Positions 31,716 to 41,119 of a DNA stretch of 64,000 nucleotides are shown piece after piece. The DNA lies in assembly GCF_000735435.1 (NCBI RefSeq), contig NZ_JMPP01000003.1, positions 88,539 through 152,538 of the forward strand, written 5' to 3'. A program made the translations under genes and the position numbers. Under the pieces are notes generated by a model. It worked only from the letters and a program-made list of their open reading frames with translations, did no database searches and was not told the DNA's origin. Positions within the stretch are counted from its first letter, which is position 1, and each line of letters starts with the position of its first letter. Origin of the DNA: Klebsiella planticola ATCC 33531. GTDB taxonomy: Bacteria > Pseudomonadota > Gammaproteobacteria > Enterobacterales > Enterobacteriaceae.

Positions 31716-32154
31716 CTAAACGTCTCCACTAAAAATTCGATCAACATGTGGTTGTAAACCTGTAATAAGGGCGAAACCTATGGTTTCAACTGCCCAGACA
31801 TCATTTTTTTCAGGTTCATTCACTGCGGTTGACTACAAGATGGGGTCGCCCACCGCTTCCTCAAGGGGGCAAGCAAAAAAATTTTTCACTTTCTTGCCGG
31901 GTAAAGAGAGGAATAAAGAAGGCAGACTGAATAAACCGGTAAAAAAGCGGCTTTTATCGATAACCCGCGTCCCGCCGGGCGCCCCGTCCCCGCCTGCCGA
32001 TAGCGAACGATCGCCATTTATCCGCGCCAGCGTAAATTGGCGAAAAATACCCCGCCAGATCATAGACAGTTACCCTGCGCCTCATTATGATGCCGCGCCC
32101 CGCCCCCGAGTGGCGGGGTAATGCTTCCCTTTCTAATCATTATTCTGAGGAATT
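31716..32154. other. dnaK-satP divergent intergenic region (439 bp)
   Basis: It holds the dnaK leader and heat-shock promoter. Before satP there is a short GC-rich hairpin (CCCCGCC / GGCGGGG, 32098-32118). No further gene is seen; the E. coli genes yaaW and yaaI that occupy this interval are absent. Confidence 0.6.
31838..31865 (-). promoter_or_regulatory. sigma-32 heat-shock promoter of dnaKJ
   Basis: On the reverse strand CTTGAGG (-35) and CCCCATCT (-10) are separated by 13 bp, matching the sigma-32 consensus CTTGAAA / CCCCATNT. It lies about 120 bp before the dnaK start. Confidence 0.92.
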
Positions 32155-32721
32155 ATGGGCAACACTAAGTTGGCTAATCCGGCACCGCTGGGCCTTATGG
32201 GCTTCGGCATGACCACTATTTTGCTTAATCTGGCAAATAGCGGCCTGTTCGCGTTTGATGTAGCTATCCTGGCGATGGGCATTTTTTACGGCGGTATTGC
32301 GCAGATTTTCGCAGGCCTGCTGGAATTTAAAAAAGGTAATACCTTTGGTTTAACTGCTTTTACGTCCTACGGCGCCTTCTGGCTGACGTTGGTCGCTATT
32401 CTTCTCATGCCGAAAATGGGCCTGGCAGAAGCGCCTGATGCGCACTTCCTGGGCATGTACCTCGGTCTGTGGGGAGTCTTCACGTTGTTTATGTTCTTCG
32501 GTACTCTGAAAGCCGCACGAATGCTGCAATTCGTTTTCCTCAGCCTGACCGTTCTGTTTGCGCTGCTGGCAATCGGCCACCTGGCAGATAATGAAGGTCT
32601 GGTAAAAATCGCGGGCTGGATTGGTTTAGTCTGCGGCGGTAGCGCTATTTATCTGGCGATGGGTGAAGTACTGAACGAACAGTTTGGTCGCACCGTACTG
32701 CCGATCGGCGCACCTCATTGA
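32155..32721 (+). CDS. satP: succinate-acetate/proton symporter SatP
   Basis: A 188-residue inner-membrane protein of the AceTr family (E. coli SatP/YaaH is 188). The N-terminal signature NPAPLGLMGFGMTTIL is at residues 8-23, and six membrane helices fill the rest. It takes up acetate and succinate with protons. It is divergent from dnaK across a 439-bp gap. A GC-rich inverted repeat (32729-32755) separates it from the convergent MHS-family transporter gene. Confidence 0.96.
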   Translation: MGNTKLANPAPLGLMGFGMTTILLNLANSGLFAFDVAILAMGIFYGGIAQIFAGLLEFKKGNTFGLTAFTSYGAFWLTLVAILLMPKMGLAEAPDAHFLGMYLGLWGVFTLFMFFGTLKAARMLQFVFLSLTVLFALLAIGHLADNEGLVKIAGWIGLVCGGSAIYLAMGEVLNEQFGRTVLPIGAPH

Positions 32722-32728
32722 TAAAAGA

Positions 32729-32755
32729 TACCCTCGTCCCGACGGGCGAGGGTAT
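32729..32755. terminator. inverted repeat between convergent satP and the MHS transporter
   Basis: ATACCCTCG and CGAGGGTAT pair around a GC-rich loop that can extend the stem. No clear T-tract is present, so termination strength is uncertain. Confidence 0.5.
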
Positions 32756-32768
32756 TGCTCGCGGAACG

Positions 32769-34079
32769 TTAAGGCAGGCGCTGCAACTCACCTCCTGCGG
32801 CAGCCACTTCACGGTCCATCCCCTGGCGCAGCCAGATCCCTAATCCCAGCCCCATCAGCGAAAGTGCCAGCACGTACCACGCAGGTGCCATCGGCGAAAC
32901 CCCCATCAGCATGGTCACGGCAATCGGCGTCAGGCCGCCAAAAATGGCGTAAGAGACGTTATATGAAAAGGAAATGCCGGTAAAGCGAACCTCCGCCGGG
33001 AAAGCGCGCACCATGACGTAAGGCACGGCGCCCACAACCCCAACGCACAATCCCACCGTGCCATACAGCAGGAACAGCTGCTCGGGACTGCTGCCGGAAA
33101 GGTGATAGAACGCCCAGCTGGAGACCGCCAGGAGCAAACTGCCGACGATGAAGGTGCGACTGGCGCCAAAACGATCCGCCGCCAGCCCTGCCAGCAGACA
33201 ACCGATGCAGAGCATAATGGTGGCAATACTGTTGGCCTGCAGGGTGATCGCCGGGGCAAAACCGTAGTGCTTTTGTAGCCAGACCGGTGACATGAGGATC
33301 ACCACCACCACGCCGGCGGATAACAGCCAGGTCAGCAGCATGGAGACCACCACCGCTTTCTGGTGTTTCAGCACCACCGATTTGACCGGCAGCTCCTGCG
33401 CTAACGCCTTACGCTGCTGCATTTCGAGAAATATCGGCGTCTCCTGCAGCCAACGACGCAGATACATGGCCACCAGACCAAATACGCCGCCTAACAGGAA
33501 GGGAATACGCCAACCGCCGTCGTGAATCCCCTGTGGCGTCAGGCTGGTATTAATCAGCGTCGCGACCACCGATCCCAGCAGAATGCCAACCGTCAGGCCG
33601 GCAGTGAGGGTGCCGCAGGCGATACCAATGCGCTTTTCCGGCACGTGTTCGGCGACAAAAACCCAGGCGCCGGGGACCTCCCCTCCGATAGCCGCCCCCT
33701 GCAGAATGCGCATCAGCAACAGCAGCAGCGGCGCGGCAATGCCTATCGACGCGTAGGTCGGCAGCAGACCAATCGCCAGCGTCGGCAATGCCATCAGCAG
33801 AATGCTCAGGGTGAACATCTTCTTGCGCCCGACCAGATCGCCGAAGTGGGCCATGATAATGCCGCCCAGTGGACGCGCCAGGTAGCCCGCGGCAAAGATG
33901 CCGAAGGTCTGCACCTGGCGCAGCCATTCCGGGATGTCCGCCGGGAAGAACAGTTCGCCAACGACGGCGGCGAAGAAGACAAAGATAATGAAATCATAAA
34001 ACTCCAGCGCGCCGCCAAGGGCGGCCAGCGTCAGGGTTTTATAATCTTGTCGATTCAGAGGTCGGGTATGTTGTGACAT
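32769..34079 (-). CDS. MFS transporter, metabolite:H+ symporter (MHS) family
   Basis: A 436-residue membrane protein with about 12 helices. The MHS/MFS signature between helices 2 and 3 is HFGDLVGRKKMF, and the helix-1 motif GGALEFYDFIIFVFFAA is typical of the ProP/KgtP/ShiA group, which import osmolytes, dicarboxylates or shikimate. The substrate cannot be read. The start is put at the ATG at 34079 (MSQHTRPLNRQ); a TTG three codons upstream at 34088 sits closer to GGATGAA and is a real alternative. In the E. coli order satP is next to mog, so this gene is an insertion here. Confidence 0.88.
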   Translation of the reverse strand: MSQHTRPLNRQDYKTLTLAALGGALEFYDFIIFVFFAAVVGELFFPADIPEWLRQVQTFGIFAAGYLARPLGGIIMAHFGDLVGRKKMFTLSILLMALPTLAIGLLPTYASIGIAAPLLLLLMRILQGAAIGGEVPGAWVFVAEHVPEKRIGIACGTLTAGLTVGILLGSVVATLINTSLTPQGIHDGGWRIPFLLGGVFGLVAMYLRRWLQETPIFLEMQQRKALAQELPVKSVVLKHQKAVVVSMLLTWLLSAGVVVVILMSPVWLQKHYGFAPAITLQANSIATIMLCIGCLLAGLAADRFGASRTFIVGSLLLAVSSWAFYHLSGSSPEQLFLLYGTVGLCVGVVGAVPYVMVRAFPAEVRFTGISFSYNVSYAIFGGLTPIAVTMLMGVSPMAPAWYVLALSLMGLGLGIWLRQGMDREVAAAGGELQRLP

Positions 34080-34201
34080 AACGAGCAATTCATCCAGAGG
34101 TGTGTAGGTGTCATCACGGAATGTGTAAAGTAAAAAACACTATATCGTAAATAAAACGGCACACCACCGACAATGCAGGTTATGTCAGGAAAGCATCAAA
34201 T

Positions 34202-34789
34202 TCAGGATAAAGTTTCGCGTCTCGCGCTTTTTGGGCGAAAAGCCGCTACAACTTCCGCGTTCGTCTCCACATACGGCCCCTCCAGCAGCTGTACACAATA
34301 AGGTACACTTGCGAAGATCCCGTGCACCAGAACCTTGCCGTCCGCATCTTTAACGCCTTCAAGGGTTTCCTGAATGGCTTTCGGCTGGCCCGGCAGATTC
34401 AAAATCAGCGCCTGCTTGCGGATAACGCCAACCTGACGAGAAAGGATAGCCGTCGGAACGAAGTGTAGGCTAACCTGGCGCATTTGCTCACCAAACCCCG
34501 GCATAACGCGGTCAGCTACGGCCAGGGTGGCATCCGGCGTCACGTCGCGTCGGGCAGGACCGGTCCCGCCGGTAGTCAACACCAGATGGCAAGCCATCTC
34601 GTCAACCAGCTCACACAGCGTTTGTTCGATAATCACCTGTTCGTCAGGGATCAGACGAGTCTCGAGCTCAAAGGGGGTCGTCAGCGCACGCGCCAGCCAC
34701 TCTTCAAGTGCCGGGATGCCTTTATCCTGATAGACGCCGCTGGAGGCGCGATCGGAGATGGAAACTAAGCCGATTCGTAAGGTATTCAT
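34202..34789 (-). CDS. mog: molybdopterin adenylyltransferase
   Basis: A 195-residue protein, the E. coli Mog length. It adenylylates molybdopterin before molybdenum insertion in molybdenum-cofactor synthesis. The MoCF-family motif TTGGTGPARRDVTPDAT is near residues 70-86, and the C-terminal NLPGQPKAIQETLEGV block is typical. The start MNTLRIGLVSISDRAS at 34789 is preferred over the in-frame ATG at 34813. It lies 110 bp downstream of talB on the same strand, as in E. coli. Confidence 0.96.
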   Translation of the reverse strand: MNTLRIGLVSISDRASSGVYQDKGIPALEEWLARALTTPFELETRLIPDEQVIIEQTLCELVDEMACHLVLTTGGTGPARRDVTPDATLAVADRVMPGFGEQMRQVSLHFVPTAILSRQVGVIRKQALILNLPGQPKAIQETLEGVKDADGKVLVHGIFASVPYCVQLLEGPYVETNAEVVAAFRPKSARRETLS

Positions 34790-34868
34790 CGTTATTCCGT
34801 TCAAACTGTACAATTAGACGGAATGATACACGCTGGAAGGAAATACAGACAGAGTTCAGGAGAAGTAG

Positions 34869-34890
34869 CGTGACCGGGAGCCCGGCCACG
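34869..34890 (-). terminator. hairpin after talB
   Basis: CGTGACCGGG and CCCGGCCACG pair with one mismatch just past the talB stop. It lacks a T-tract, so it may act as a 3' stabiliser rather than a strong terminator. Confidence 0.5.
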
Positions 34891-34899
34891 CCCAAATGA

Positions 34900-35853
34900 T
34901 TACAGCAGGTCGCCGATCATTTTTTCCAGTTTTTCCTGGTCGATAGCAAACTTACGGATACCTTCCGCCAGCTTGTCCACCGCCATCGGATCCTGGTTGT
35001 GCTGCCACAGGAACTGGGCTTCGGTGATGCGTTCCGGACGTGCTTTCACTTCGCCGCTGAACGCCAGTTTACGTTCGATAGCCCCTTCGCTTTCCGCCAG
35101 CTCTTTCAACAGAGCCGGAGCGATAGTCAGGCGATCGCAGCCAGCCAGCTCAAGGATTTCACCGACGTTACGGAAGCTTGCGCCCATTACGACAGTTTCA
35201 TAACCGTGCTGCTTGTAGTACTCGTAAATCTCACTGACGGAAACGACGCCCGGATCTTCAGCCGGCGCGTACTCTTTCTTATCGGTGTTCGCTTTGTACC
35301 AGTCGAGAATACGGCCAACGAACGGAGAGATCAGGAATACACCCGCTTCAGCACAAGCGCGAGCCTGAGCGAAGGAGAACAGCAGAGTCAGGTTACAGTT
35401 GATGCCTTCTTTTTCCAGCTGCTCGGCGGCGCAAATACCCTGCCAGGTCGAAGCCAGTTTAATCAGAATGCGATCGTTGCCGATGCCCGCATCGTTGTAC
35501 AGTTTGATGATGCGCTTCGCTTTCGCGATAGATGCCTGGGTGTCATAGGAGAGGCGCGCGTCAACTTCGGTCGAAATACGGCCTGGAATCAGCTTAAGAA
35601 TTTCGAGACCAATGTTCACCGCCAGCTTATCGGAAGCATCGATAATCTGCTGAGCGCGATCGCTGCTCTGGCCGCGGGCCCACTCGACAGCATCATCAAT
35701 CAGCTTACGGTACTCAGGAATCTGAGCCGCGCCGAGAATCAAAGAAGGGTTAGTCGTGGCATCCTGAGGCTGATACAGCTTCATTGCCGCAATATCTCCG
35801 GTATCAGCTACGACAGTGGTGTACTGACGCAGAGAAGTCAATTTATCCGTCAT
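34900..35853 (-). CDS. talB: transaldolase B
   Basis: A 317-residue enzyme, the E. coli length. It transfers a dihydroxyacetone unit between sedoheptulose 7-phosphate and glyceraldehyde 3-phosphate in the pentose phosphate pathway. The Schiff-base Lys132 is in RILIKLAST, and [10 protein letters not shown] near residues 31-40 is the transaldolase signature. It lies in the conserved yaaJ-talB-mog order and is divergent from yaaJ across about 200 bp. Confidence 0.98.
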   Translation of the reverse strand: MTDKLTSLRQYTTVVADTGDIAAMKLYQPQDATTNPSLILGAAQIPEYRKLIDDAVEWARGQSSDRAQQIIDASDKLAVNIGLEILKLIPGRISTEVDARLSYDTQASIAKAKRIIKLYNDAGIGNDRILIKLASTWQGICAAEQLEKEGINCNLTLLFSFAQARACAEAGVFLISPFVGRILDWYKANTDKKEYAPAEDPGVVSVSEIYEYYKQHGYETVVMGASFRNVGEILELAGCDRLTIAPALLKELAESEGAIERKLAFSGEVKARPERITEAQFLWQHNQDPMAVDKLAEGIRKFAIDQEKLEKMIGDLL

Positions 35854-36057
35854 GATAGTGTTTCTCTTAAACAGCAGTTAAGGGGATGTAACCGGTCTGC
35901 CAAGATGATAACACGCTGCATGTTCAGCGCAACTGCGGACCATGCAAGAGCGCAGAGTGTGATAAACTGGATGAATTAATTCTCTGAAAGCTAAGGGATT
36001 GTCACTTGAATTGGTAACGCTTACACTAGCGTTCCGGCATGGACAAGAGGATGGTTA

Positions 36058-37488
36058 ATGCCTGATTTTTTCTCTTTTATCAATGAAATACTCTGGGGCT
36101 CGGTAATGATTTATCTGTTACTGGGCGCCGGCATCTGGTTTACCTGGCGAACAAAATTCATTCAGTTTCGTTATGTCCGCCAGTTTGGGAAAAGTCTAAA
36201 GAAAAGCCTCCAGCCTCAGCCCGGCGGGTTAACCTCTTTCCAGGCCCTGTGCACCAGCCTCGCGGCGCGCGTGGGCAGCGGCAACCTGGTCGGTGTCGCG
36301 CTGGCTATCTCCGCCGGCGGACCCGGCGCCGTCTTCTGGATGTGGGTTTCTGCGCTGCTCGGCATGGCCAGCAGCTTTGCCGAATGTTCTCTTGCCCAGC
36401 TCTACAAAGAACGCGATGCCCACGGGCAATTTCGCGGCGGCCCGGCCTGGTATATGTCACGGGGTTTAGGAATGCGCTGGATGGGCATCGTGTTTTCTAT
36501 CCTGCTCCTGCTGGCCTATGGGGTTATTTTTAACACCGTGCAGGCCAACTCCATCGCGAATGCGATGACCTATGCCTTTGACCTTCCCGCTATCGTTACC
36601 GGCTGCGTACTGGCACTGGTGATCCTGCTGGTTATCGTACGGGGTTTGCGGGGCGTGGCGAAGCTATTGCAGTGGATTGTGCCACTGATGGCTCTGCTTT
36701 GGGTGACCACCAGCCTGCTGATTGGCCTCTGGCACATTACGGCGCTGCCGGCCATTTTCGAGTCCATTTTCCGCAGTGCGTTCGGCTGGCAGGAGGCCGC
36801 CGCCGGCGCAGTGGGCTATACCATCAGCCAGGCGCTCACCAGTGGCTTTCAGCGCGGTATGTTCTCGAACGAAGCGGGGATGGGGTCAACGCCTAACGCC
36901 GCGGCGGCAGCGGCTTCCTGGCCTCCGCATCCGGCTGCGCAGGGGATCGTGCAAATGATTGGCGTCCTCATCGATACGATAGTTATCTGCACCGCCAGCG
37001 CCGTCATCATCATGCTGGCGCCGCTGGACGAGGCGGAAGATGCCGTGAATGGTATCCAGAGTATCCAGCATGCCATGACATCACTGGTCGGCGGCTGGGG
37101 GGCGGGATTCGTGGCAATCGTCGTGCTGCTCTTCGCCTTCAGTTCTATCGTCGCAAACTACATCTATGCTGAAAATAACCTGATATTTCTACGTATTAAC
37201 AGCCCTCGTCATATCTGGGCGCTACGGATCCTCACCCTGGTCATGGTCATCACCGGCGCGCTGGTCGGTTTGCCGGTTGTCTGGCAGCTGGCGGATACCA
37301 TCATGGCGCTGATGGCCATCACTAACCTGACCGCTATTTTACTGCTGTCGCCTACGGTACGGATCCTGGCCAGTGATTATCTCAACCAGCGACGGCTGGG
37401 CGTGCGGCCGACCTTTGACGCCACGCGCTACCCGGAAATAAACCAGCAGCTGGCGCCAGGTGCCTGGGATGAGCTGCCGCGTGAATAG
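36058..37488 (+). CDS. yaaJ: alanine/sodium symporter family transporter YaaJ
   Basis: A 476-residue AGCS-family amino-acid:cation symporter, the same length as E. coli YaaJ. The conserved block [20 protein letters not shown] is at about residues 60-79, and the second family motif around [18 protein letters not shown] near residues 270-287. About 10-11 membrane helices are visible. The substrate is presumed to be alanine or glycine with Na+, from the family, and is not tested for this gene as far as I know. It precedes yaaA by 77 bp. Confidence 0.95.
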   Translation: MPDFFSFINEILWGSVMIYLLLGAGIWFTWRTKFIQFRYVRQFGKSLKKSLQPQPGGLTSFQALCTSLAARVGSGNLVGVALAISAGGPGAVFWMWVSALLGMASSFAECSLAQLYKERDAHGQFRGGPAWYMSRGLGMRWMGIVFSILLLLAYGVIFNTVQANSIANAMTYAFDLPAIVTGCVLALVILLVIVRGLRGVAKLLQWIVPLMALLWVTTSLLIGLWHITALPAIFESIFRSAFGWQEAAAGAVGYTISQALTSGFQRGMFSNEAGMGSTPNAAAAAASWPPHPAAQGIVQMIGVLIDTIVICTASAVIIMLAPLDEAEDAVNGIQSIQHAMTSLVGGWGAGFVAIVVLLFAFSSIVANYIYAENNLIFLRINSPRHIWALRILTLVMVITGALVGLPVVWQLADTIMALMAITNLTAILLLSPTVRILASDYLNQRRLGVRPTFDATRYPEINQQLAPGAWDELPRE

Positions 37489-37565
37489 CGCGGCAATCGC
37501 AGCTATCGATCCCACCGCGGTGTTTTTTTGTTAAAGTCACGGAAAATCCCCTGCAAGGACCGGAT

Positions 37566-38342
37566 ATGCTGATTCTTATTTCACCTGCCAAAACACTCGA
37601 CTACCAAAGCCCGCTGGCCACAGCACGCTACACCCAGCCTGAGCTGCTGGAATATTCCCAGGAGCTCATCGGCGTCGCGCGCCGGCTATCGGCGCCGCAG
37701 ATCGGCAAACTGATGAGCATCAGCGATAAGCTGGCGGATCTGAATGCGACCCGCTTTCATGACTGGCACCCGGACTTCACGCCGCAAAACGCGCGCCAGG
37801 CGATTCTGGCTTTTAAAGGCGATGTTTATACCGGACTGCAGGCGGAAAGCCTCAGCGAAGACGATTTCGATTTTGCTCAACGGCATTTGCGTATGCTTTC
37901 CGGCCTCTACGGCGTGCTGCGCCCGCTGGATCTGATGCAGCCCTATCGCCTGGAAATGGGAATTAAGCTGGAAAATAGCAGAGGCAAAGATCTCTACCAG
38001 TTCTGGGGCGAAGTGATTACCGATAAACTCAATCAGGCGCTGAAAGCCCAGGGCGACGATATCGTGATTAACCTGGCTTCTGACGAATACTTCCGGTCGG
38101 TGAAGACAAAACAGTTGCAGGGTAGAATCATTAAGCCCGTGTTCCTCGATGAGAAAAACGGTCAGTTTAAAGTGATCAGTTTCTATGCCAAAAAGGCGCG
38201 CGGGTTAATGAGCCGCTATATCATTGAAAACCGTTTAACCCAGCCTGAGCAGCTAACCCGTTTCAACAGCGAAGGCTATTTCTTCGACGCCGAAGCCTCC
38301 GCTAAGAAAGATGAGATGGTCTTTAAACGTCACGAACGCTAA
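37566..38342 (+). CDS. yaaA: peroxide stress resistance protein YaaA
   Basis: A 258-residue UPF0246 (DUF328) protein matching E. coli YaaA in length and in the N-terminal [16 protein letters not shown]. In E. coli it is induced by OxyR and lowers free iron during hydrogen peroxide stress; the fold binds DNA. The [10 protein letters not shown] and [15 protein letters not shown] motifs are typical. It is convergent with yaaX, with a GC-rich inverted repeat (38350-38374) between them. Confidence 0.95.
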   Translation: MLILISPAKTLDYQSPLATARYTQPELLEYSQELIGVARRLSAPQIGKLMSISDKLADLNATRFHDWHPDFTPQNARQAILAFKGDVYTGLQAESLSEDDFDFAQRHLRMLSGLYGVLRPLDLMQPYRLEMGIKLENSRGKDLYQFWGEVITDKLNQALKAQGDDIVINLASDEYFRSVKTKQLQGRIIKPVFLDEKNGQFKVISFYAKKARGLMSRYIIENRLTQPEQLTRFNSEGYFFDAEASAKKDEMVFKRHER

Positions 38343-38383
38343 TCCCCTTCCCGGCCGCCCTCGCGGCGACCGGGACGGAAGAT

Positions 38384-38671
38384 TTAGTGATGGCGCCAGT
38401 CACGATCCGGGCCGCGGCCACGATCGTGGTCATCATGATGATCATGGCGATGTTCATCATGTGCGCGCCAGTGGTTATCGCGCCAGTCGTAATGACGGCC
38501 CCACCATTCGTGGTCGCGCCAATGACCGCCGTCCCAGTAGTTACCGTAATTGTCGCGATCGCCAATTTGCAGTTTGACTGCCGGCACCAGCGTTATTTCC
38601 GATGCGTGGACCACCGCAGGAGCCACCAGCGACATCGAAAGCGCAAGGATCACAGACTTCAGCGTTGACAT
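38384..38671 (-). CDS. yaaX: YaaX, DUF2502 secreted His-rich protein
   Basis: A 95-residue protein of the DUF2502 family with a cleavable signal peptide (cut after about residue 24, VVHAS). The mature part opens with [20 protein letters not shown], nearly identical to E. coli YaaX, and then becomes His/Asp/Arg/Trp-rich with 12 histidines in the last 46 residues, suggesting metal binding in the periplasm. Function is unknown. The start at 38671 is chosen because GGGGAAACCT lies just before it; an in-frame ATG at 38686 is an alternative. It lies between yaaA and thrC as in E. coli. Confidence 0.9.
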   Translation of the reverse strand: MSTLKSVILALSMSLVAPAVVHASEITLVPAVKLQIGDRDNYGNYWDGGHWRDHEWWGRHYDWRDNHWRAHDEHRHDHHDDHDRGRGPDRDWRHH

Positions 38672-38840
38672 AGGTTTCCCCTTCATTAACAGTCCCCGCA
38701 CGGGGGCGATAACCAAAGATTACCCCTGAGCAACACCGCGGGTTATTCTCCGCAATCCTAATCTTTCCCCCCCGGCATTTATTGGTAATTCATCCATTTT
38801 CCCTGCCTTTTTTCTGCATAATTCCTCCTTTTTCGCCGAT

Positions 38841-38867
38841 AAAAAAGCCGGGCGTTGAGGCCCGGCC
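38841..38867 (-). terminator. rho-independent terminator of the thr operon
   Basis: On the reverse strand GCCGGGC and GCCCGGC pair around CTCAAC and are followed by TTTTTT. It lies about 30 bp past the thrC stop. Confidence 0.93.
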
Positions 38868-38897
38868 TGAGAACATCATACGGCGATAAAAGTCCCG

Positions 38898-40184
38898 TTA
38901 TGCTTTGCCCATCATCAGCTGGCGCAGCGCGGCAAAATCCGCCGGCAGATTATGCGACAGCAGCGGCAGGTCAGCGCGATCGGCCAGCTCTTTCGGCAGC
39001 GGCAGCGTCTGCTGGAGGATCTCCTCGACGCTCTCCTTGAACTTCGCCGGGTGCGCGGTACCGAGGAACAGACCGTATTCGCCCGGCTGCAGCTGGTCGC
39101 GCAGCGCGCGCCAGGCGATGGCCGCGTGCGGCTCTGAGGTGTAGCCAATGGCTTTCAGCTCGCGCATCGCCTGTTTGGTGGTTTCATCGTCCACAGCCGC
39201 ATAACCCAGCTCGTTCAGACGCCAGACTTTGCGACGGAACAGCTCTTCCACGCGCGGCCAGTTGTTCGGCTGACTGACGTCCATCGCGTTAGACAGCGTC
39301 GCCTGGGTCGCTTTCGGCGCCCAGTTGCCGTCCTGCAGGAAACGCGGCACGGTATCATTGGCGTTGGTGGCGGCAATAAAGCGCTTAATCGGCAGACCTA
39401 AAGACTTCGCCAGCAGACCGGCGGTCAGATCGCCAAAGTTCCCGCTCGGCACGGAAATGACCAGCTGGTTGCGGGCTTCCTGCGGCAGCTGTGCGACCGC
39501 TTCGAAGTAATAGCAAATCTGCGCCAGCAGACGGCTGATATTGATGGAATTCGCCGAGTTCAGGCCCAGAGCGATCTTCAGTTCTTCATCGTCAAAAGCC
39601 TGTTTTACCAGCGCCTGACAGGCATCGAAGTCGCCATCAATCGCCACGGTTTCAATGTTGCCGCCCAGGGTGCAGAACAGTTTTTCCTGCAGCGGGCTGA
39701 TCTTGCCGCGCGGATACAGAATAACGACTTTGACATTCGGCAGGCCGTAAAACGCATGCGCCACTGCCGCGCCGGTATCCCCGGAGGTGGCGGTCAGAAT
39801 CGTCACCGGTTTGTCGCCGGCGATATGAGTCAGCATCTGCGCCATAAAGCGGCCGCCGAAATCCTTAAACGCCAGCGTCGGGCCGTGGAACAGCTCCAGA
39901 CAGCCGATATCATCCTGCACCTTGCTGACCGGAGCCGGGAAGGTGAAAGCGGCGGCGATGCGCTCTTTGAGGATCTCCTGCGGGATCTCGTCGCCAATAA
40001 AGGCCGACAGAATTCTGGCGCTACGGGAGGCCAAATCCATCTCCAGCATGTCGTCAATTTCAGTCAGGCTAAATTCCGGCAGGTCGTGCGGAAAGAACAG
40101 CCCCTGTTGCTTGCCAAGCCCCTGCGTCACGGCCTGCGCAAAGCTGACCTGTTCGTTATGATCTTTTAAATTATAGAGTTTCAT
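38898..40184 (-). CDS. thrC: threonine synthase
   Basis: A 428-residue PLP enzyme, the E. coli length, that converts phosphohomoserine to threonine. The PLP Lys107 is in LAFKDFGGRF, and the phosphate-binding loop is in TATSGDTGAAVAH. It is the last gene of thrLABC, 3 bp after thrB, and ends at a strong terminator. The gene is intact, although thrB upstream carries a frameshift. Confidence 0.98.
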   Translation of the reverse strand: MKLYNLKDHNEQVSFAQAVTQGLGKQQGLFFPHDLPEFSLTEIDDMLEMDLASRSARILSAFIGDEIPQEILKERIAAAFTFPAPVSKVQDDIGCLELFHGPTLAFKDFGGRFMAQMLTHIAGDKPVTILTATSGDTGAAVAHAFYGLPNVKVVILYPRGKISPLQEKLFCTLGGNIETVAIDGDFDACQALVKQAFDDEELKIALGLNSANSINISRLLAQICYYFEAVAQLPQEARNQLVISVPSGNFGDLTAGLLAKSLGLPIKRFIAATNANDTVPRFLQDGNWAPKATQATLSNAMDVSQPNNWPRVEELFRRKVWRLNELGYAAVDDETTKQAMRELKAIGYTSEPHAAIAWRALRDQLQPGEYGLFLGTAHPAKFKESVEEILQQTLPLPKELADRADLPLLSHNLPADFAALRQLMMGKA

Positions 40185-40187
40185 TGG

Positions 40188-41118
40188 TTATCCCACTACT
40201 CGTGCGCCCGCCGTATCCAGCCGGCAAATATGAACGAAGCCTTTCTGATTCTGCAGATAATGCGTGCCCAGCCAGTCCGCAACGCGCTGCGCGGTTTCCG
40301 GCTTATCGCACAGCGCAAACAGCGTCGGGCCAGAGCCTGAGATGCCGCACGCCTGCGCACCGATCTCCATCGCCGCCTGACGCGCTTCGCTGAAGCCCGG
40401 CAGCAGTTTGGTGCGATACGGTTCGGCAATCACATCTTTCATCAATTTCGCTGCCAGCTGCGGCTGGCGGGTGTAGCAGGCATGAATAAAGCCCGCCAGA
40501 TGACGACCGTGAGCGATACAGTCCTGGCGGCGATACTGCGCCGGGAGGATGGCACGCGCTTCCGCCGTCGAAACTTTAATTCCCGGATAAGCCAGTACCC
40601 ACAGCCATTCGTCGAAACCCGGAACCTGCTGGCTGATGATGCCATTCTCTTCAATCATCAGCTGCATGCCGCCCAGGTAGCAGGGCGCAACGTTGTCATA
40701 GTGGATACTGCCGGAAATACGCCCTTCCATCTCCCCCATCAGCGCCAGCATACGCATCTCATTCAGCGGCTTACCGCAGAATTCATTCATCGCCACCAGC
40801 GCGGCGACGACAGAGCAGGCGCTGGAACCGAGGCCGGAACCAATCGGCATATTTTTTTCCAGCACCATCGACACCGGAACTTTTTTTGCCGATCTCCTGG
40901 CAGAAACGCTCCCAGCACTGGTAAACAATGTTCTCCTGCGGCACGGAGGGCAGCTTGCTGGCAAAGCGGCCAACGTTTTGCAGGCTGAAGCTGTCCGCCG
41001 CCTCGACCGAAACGTTGTCCCCCAGCAGGGTGCCATCGACCGGCGTTACCGCCGCGCCCAGCACATCAAACCCGACGCTCATATTGGCACTGGAAGCCGG
41101 GGCATATACTTTGACCAT
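40188..41118 (-). pseudogene. thrB: homoserine kinase thrB, interrupted by a one-base frameshift
   Basis: The coding strand starts [20 protein letters not shown] and follows ThrB up to residue 79, then reads out of frame and stops at 40783, giving a 111-residue product. From 40881 the true sequence continues in another frame ([20 protein letters not shown] and on to [12 protein letters not shown]) to the stop at 40188. The span is 931 bp; dropping one base from the run of seven A (T on the plus strand, 40881-40887) restores a 309-residue protein, the normal family length. The GHMP-kinase ATP-binding motif [10 protein letters not shown] lies after the break, so the short product should be inactive. 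A real mutation, a homopolymer sequencing error, or slippage rescue are the options. It sits one base after thrA and 3 bp before thrC. Confidence 0.9.
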
Positions 41119-41119
41119 C

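Noticed and set aside
30399..31757. 452-codon open frame on the plus strand opposite dnaK
   Set aside because: Antisense shadow of dnaK, a gene with extreme codon bias that commonly produces such frames. The old claim of antisense GDH-like proteins there is not supported by motifs.
40881..40887. Programmed ribosomal frameshift in thrB like that of dnaX
   Set aside because: The A run resembles a slippery site, but a -1 shift leads to the wrong frame; a +1 (or -2) change is needed. ThrB is not known to use frameshifting, and the restored length equals the normal protein.
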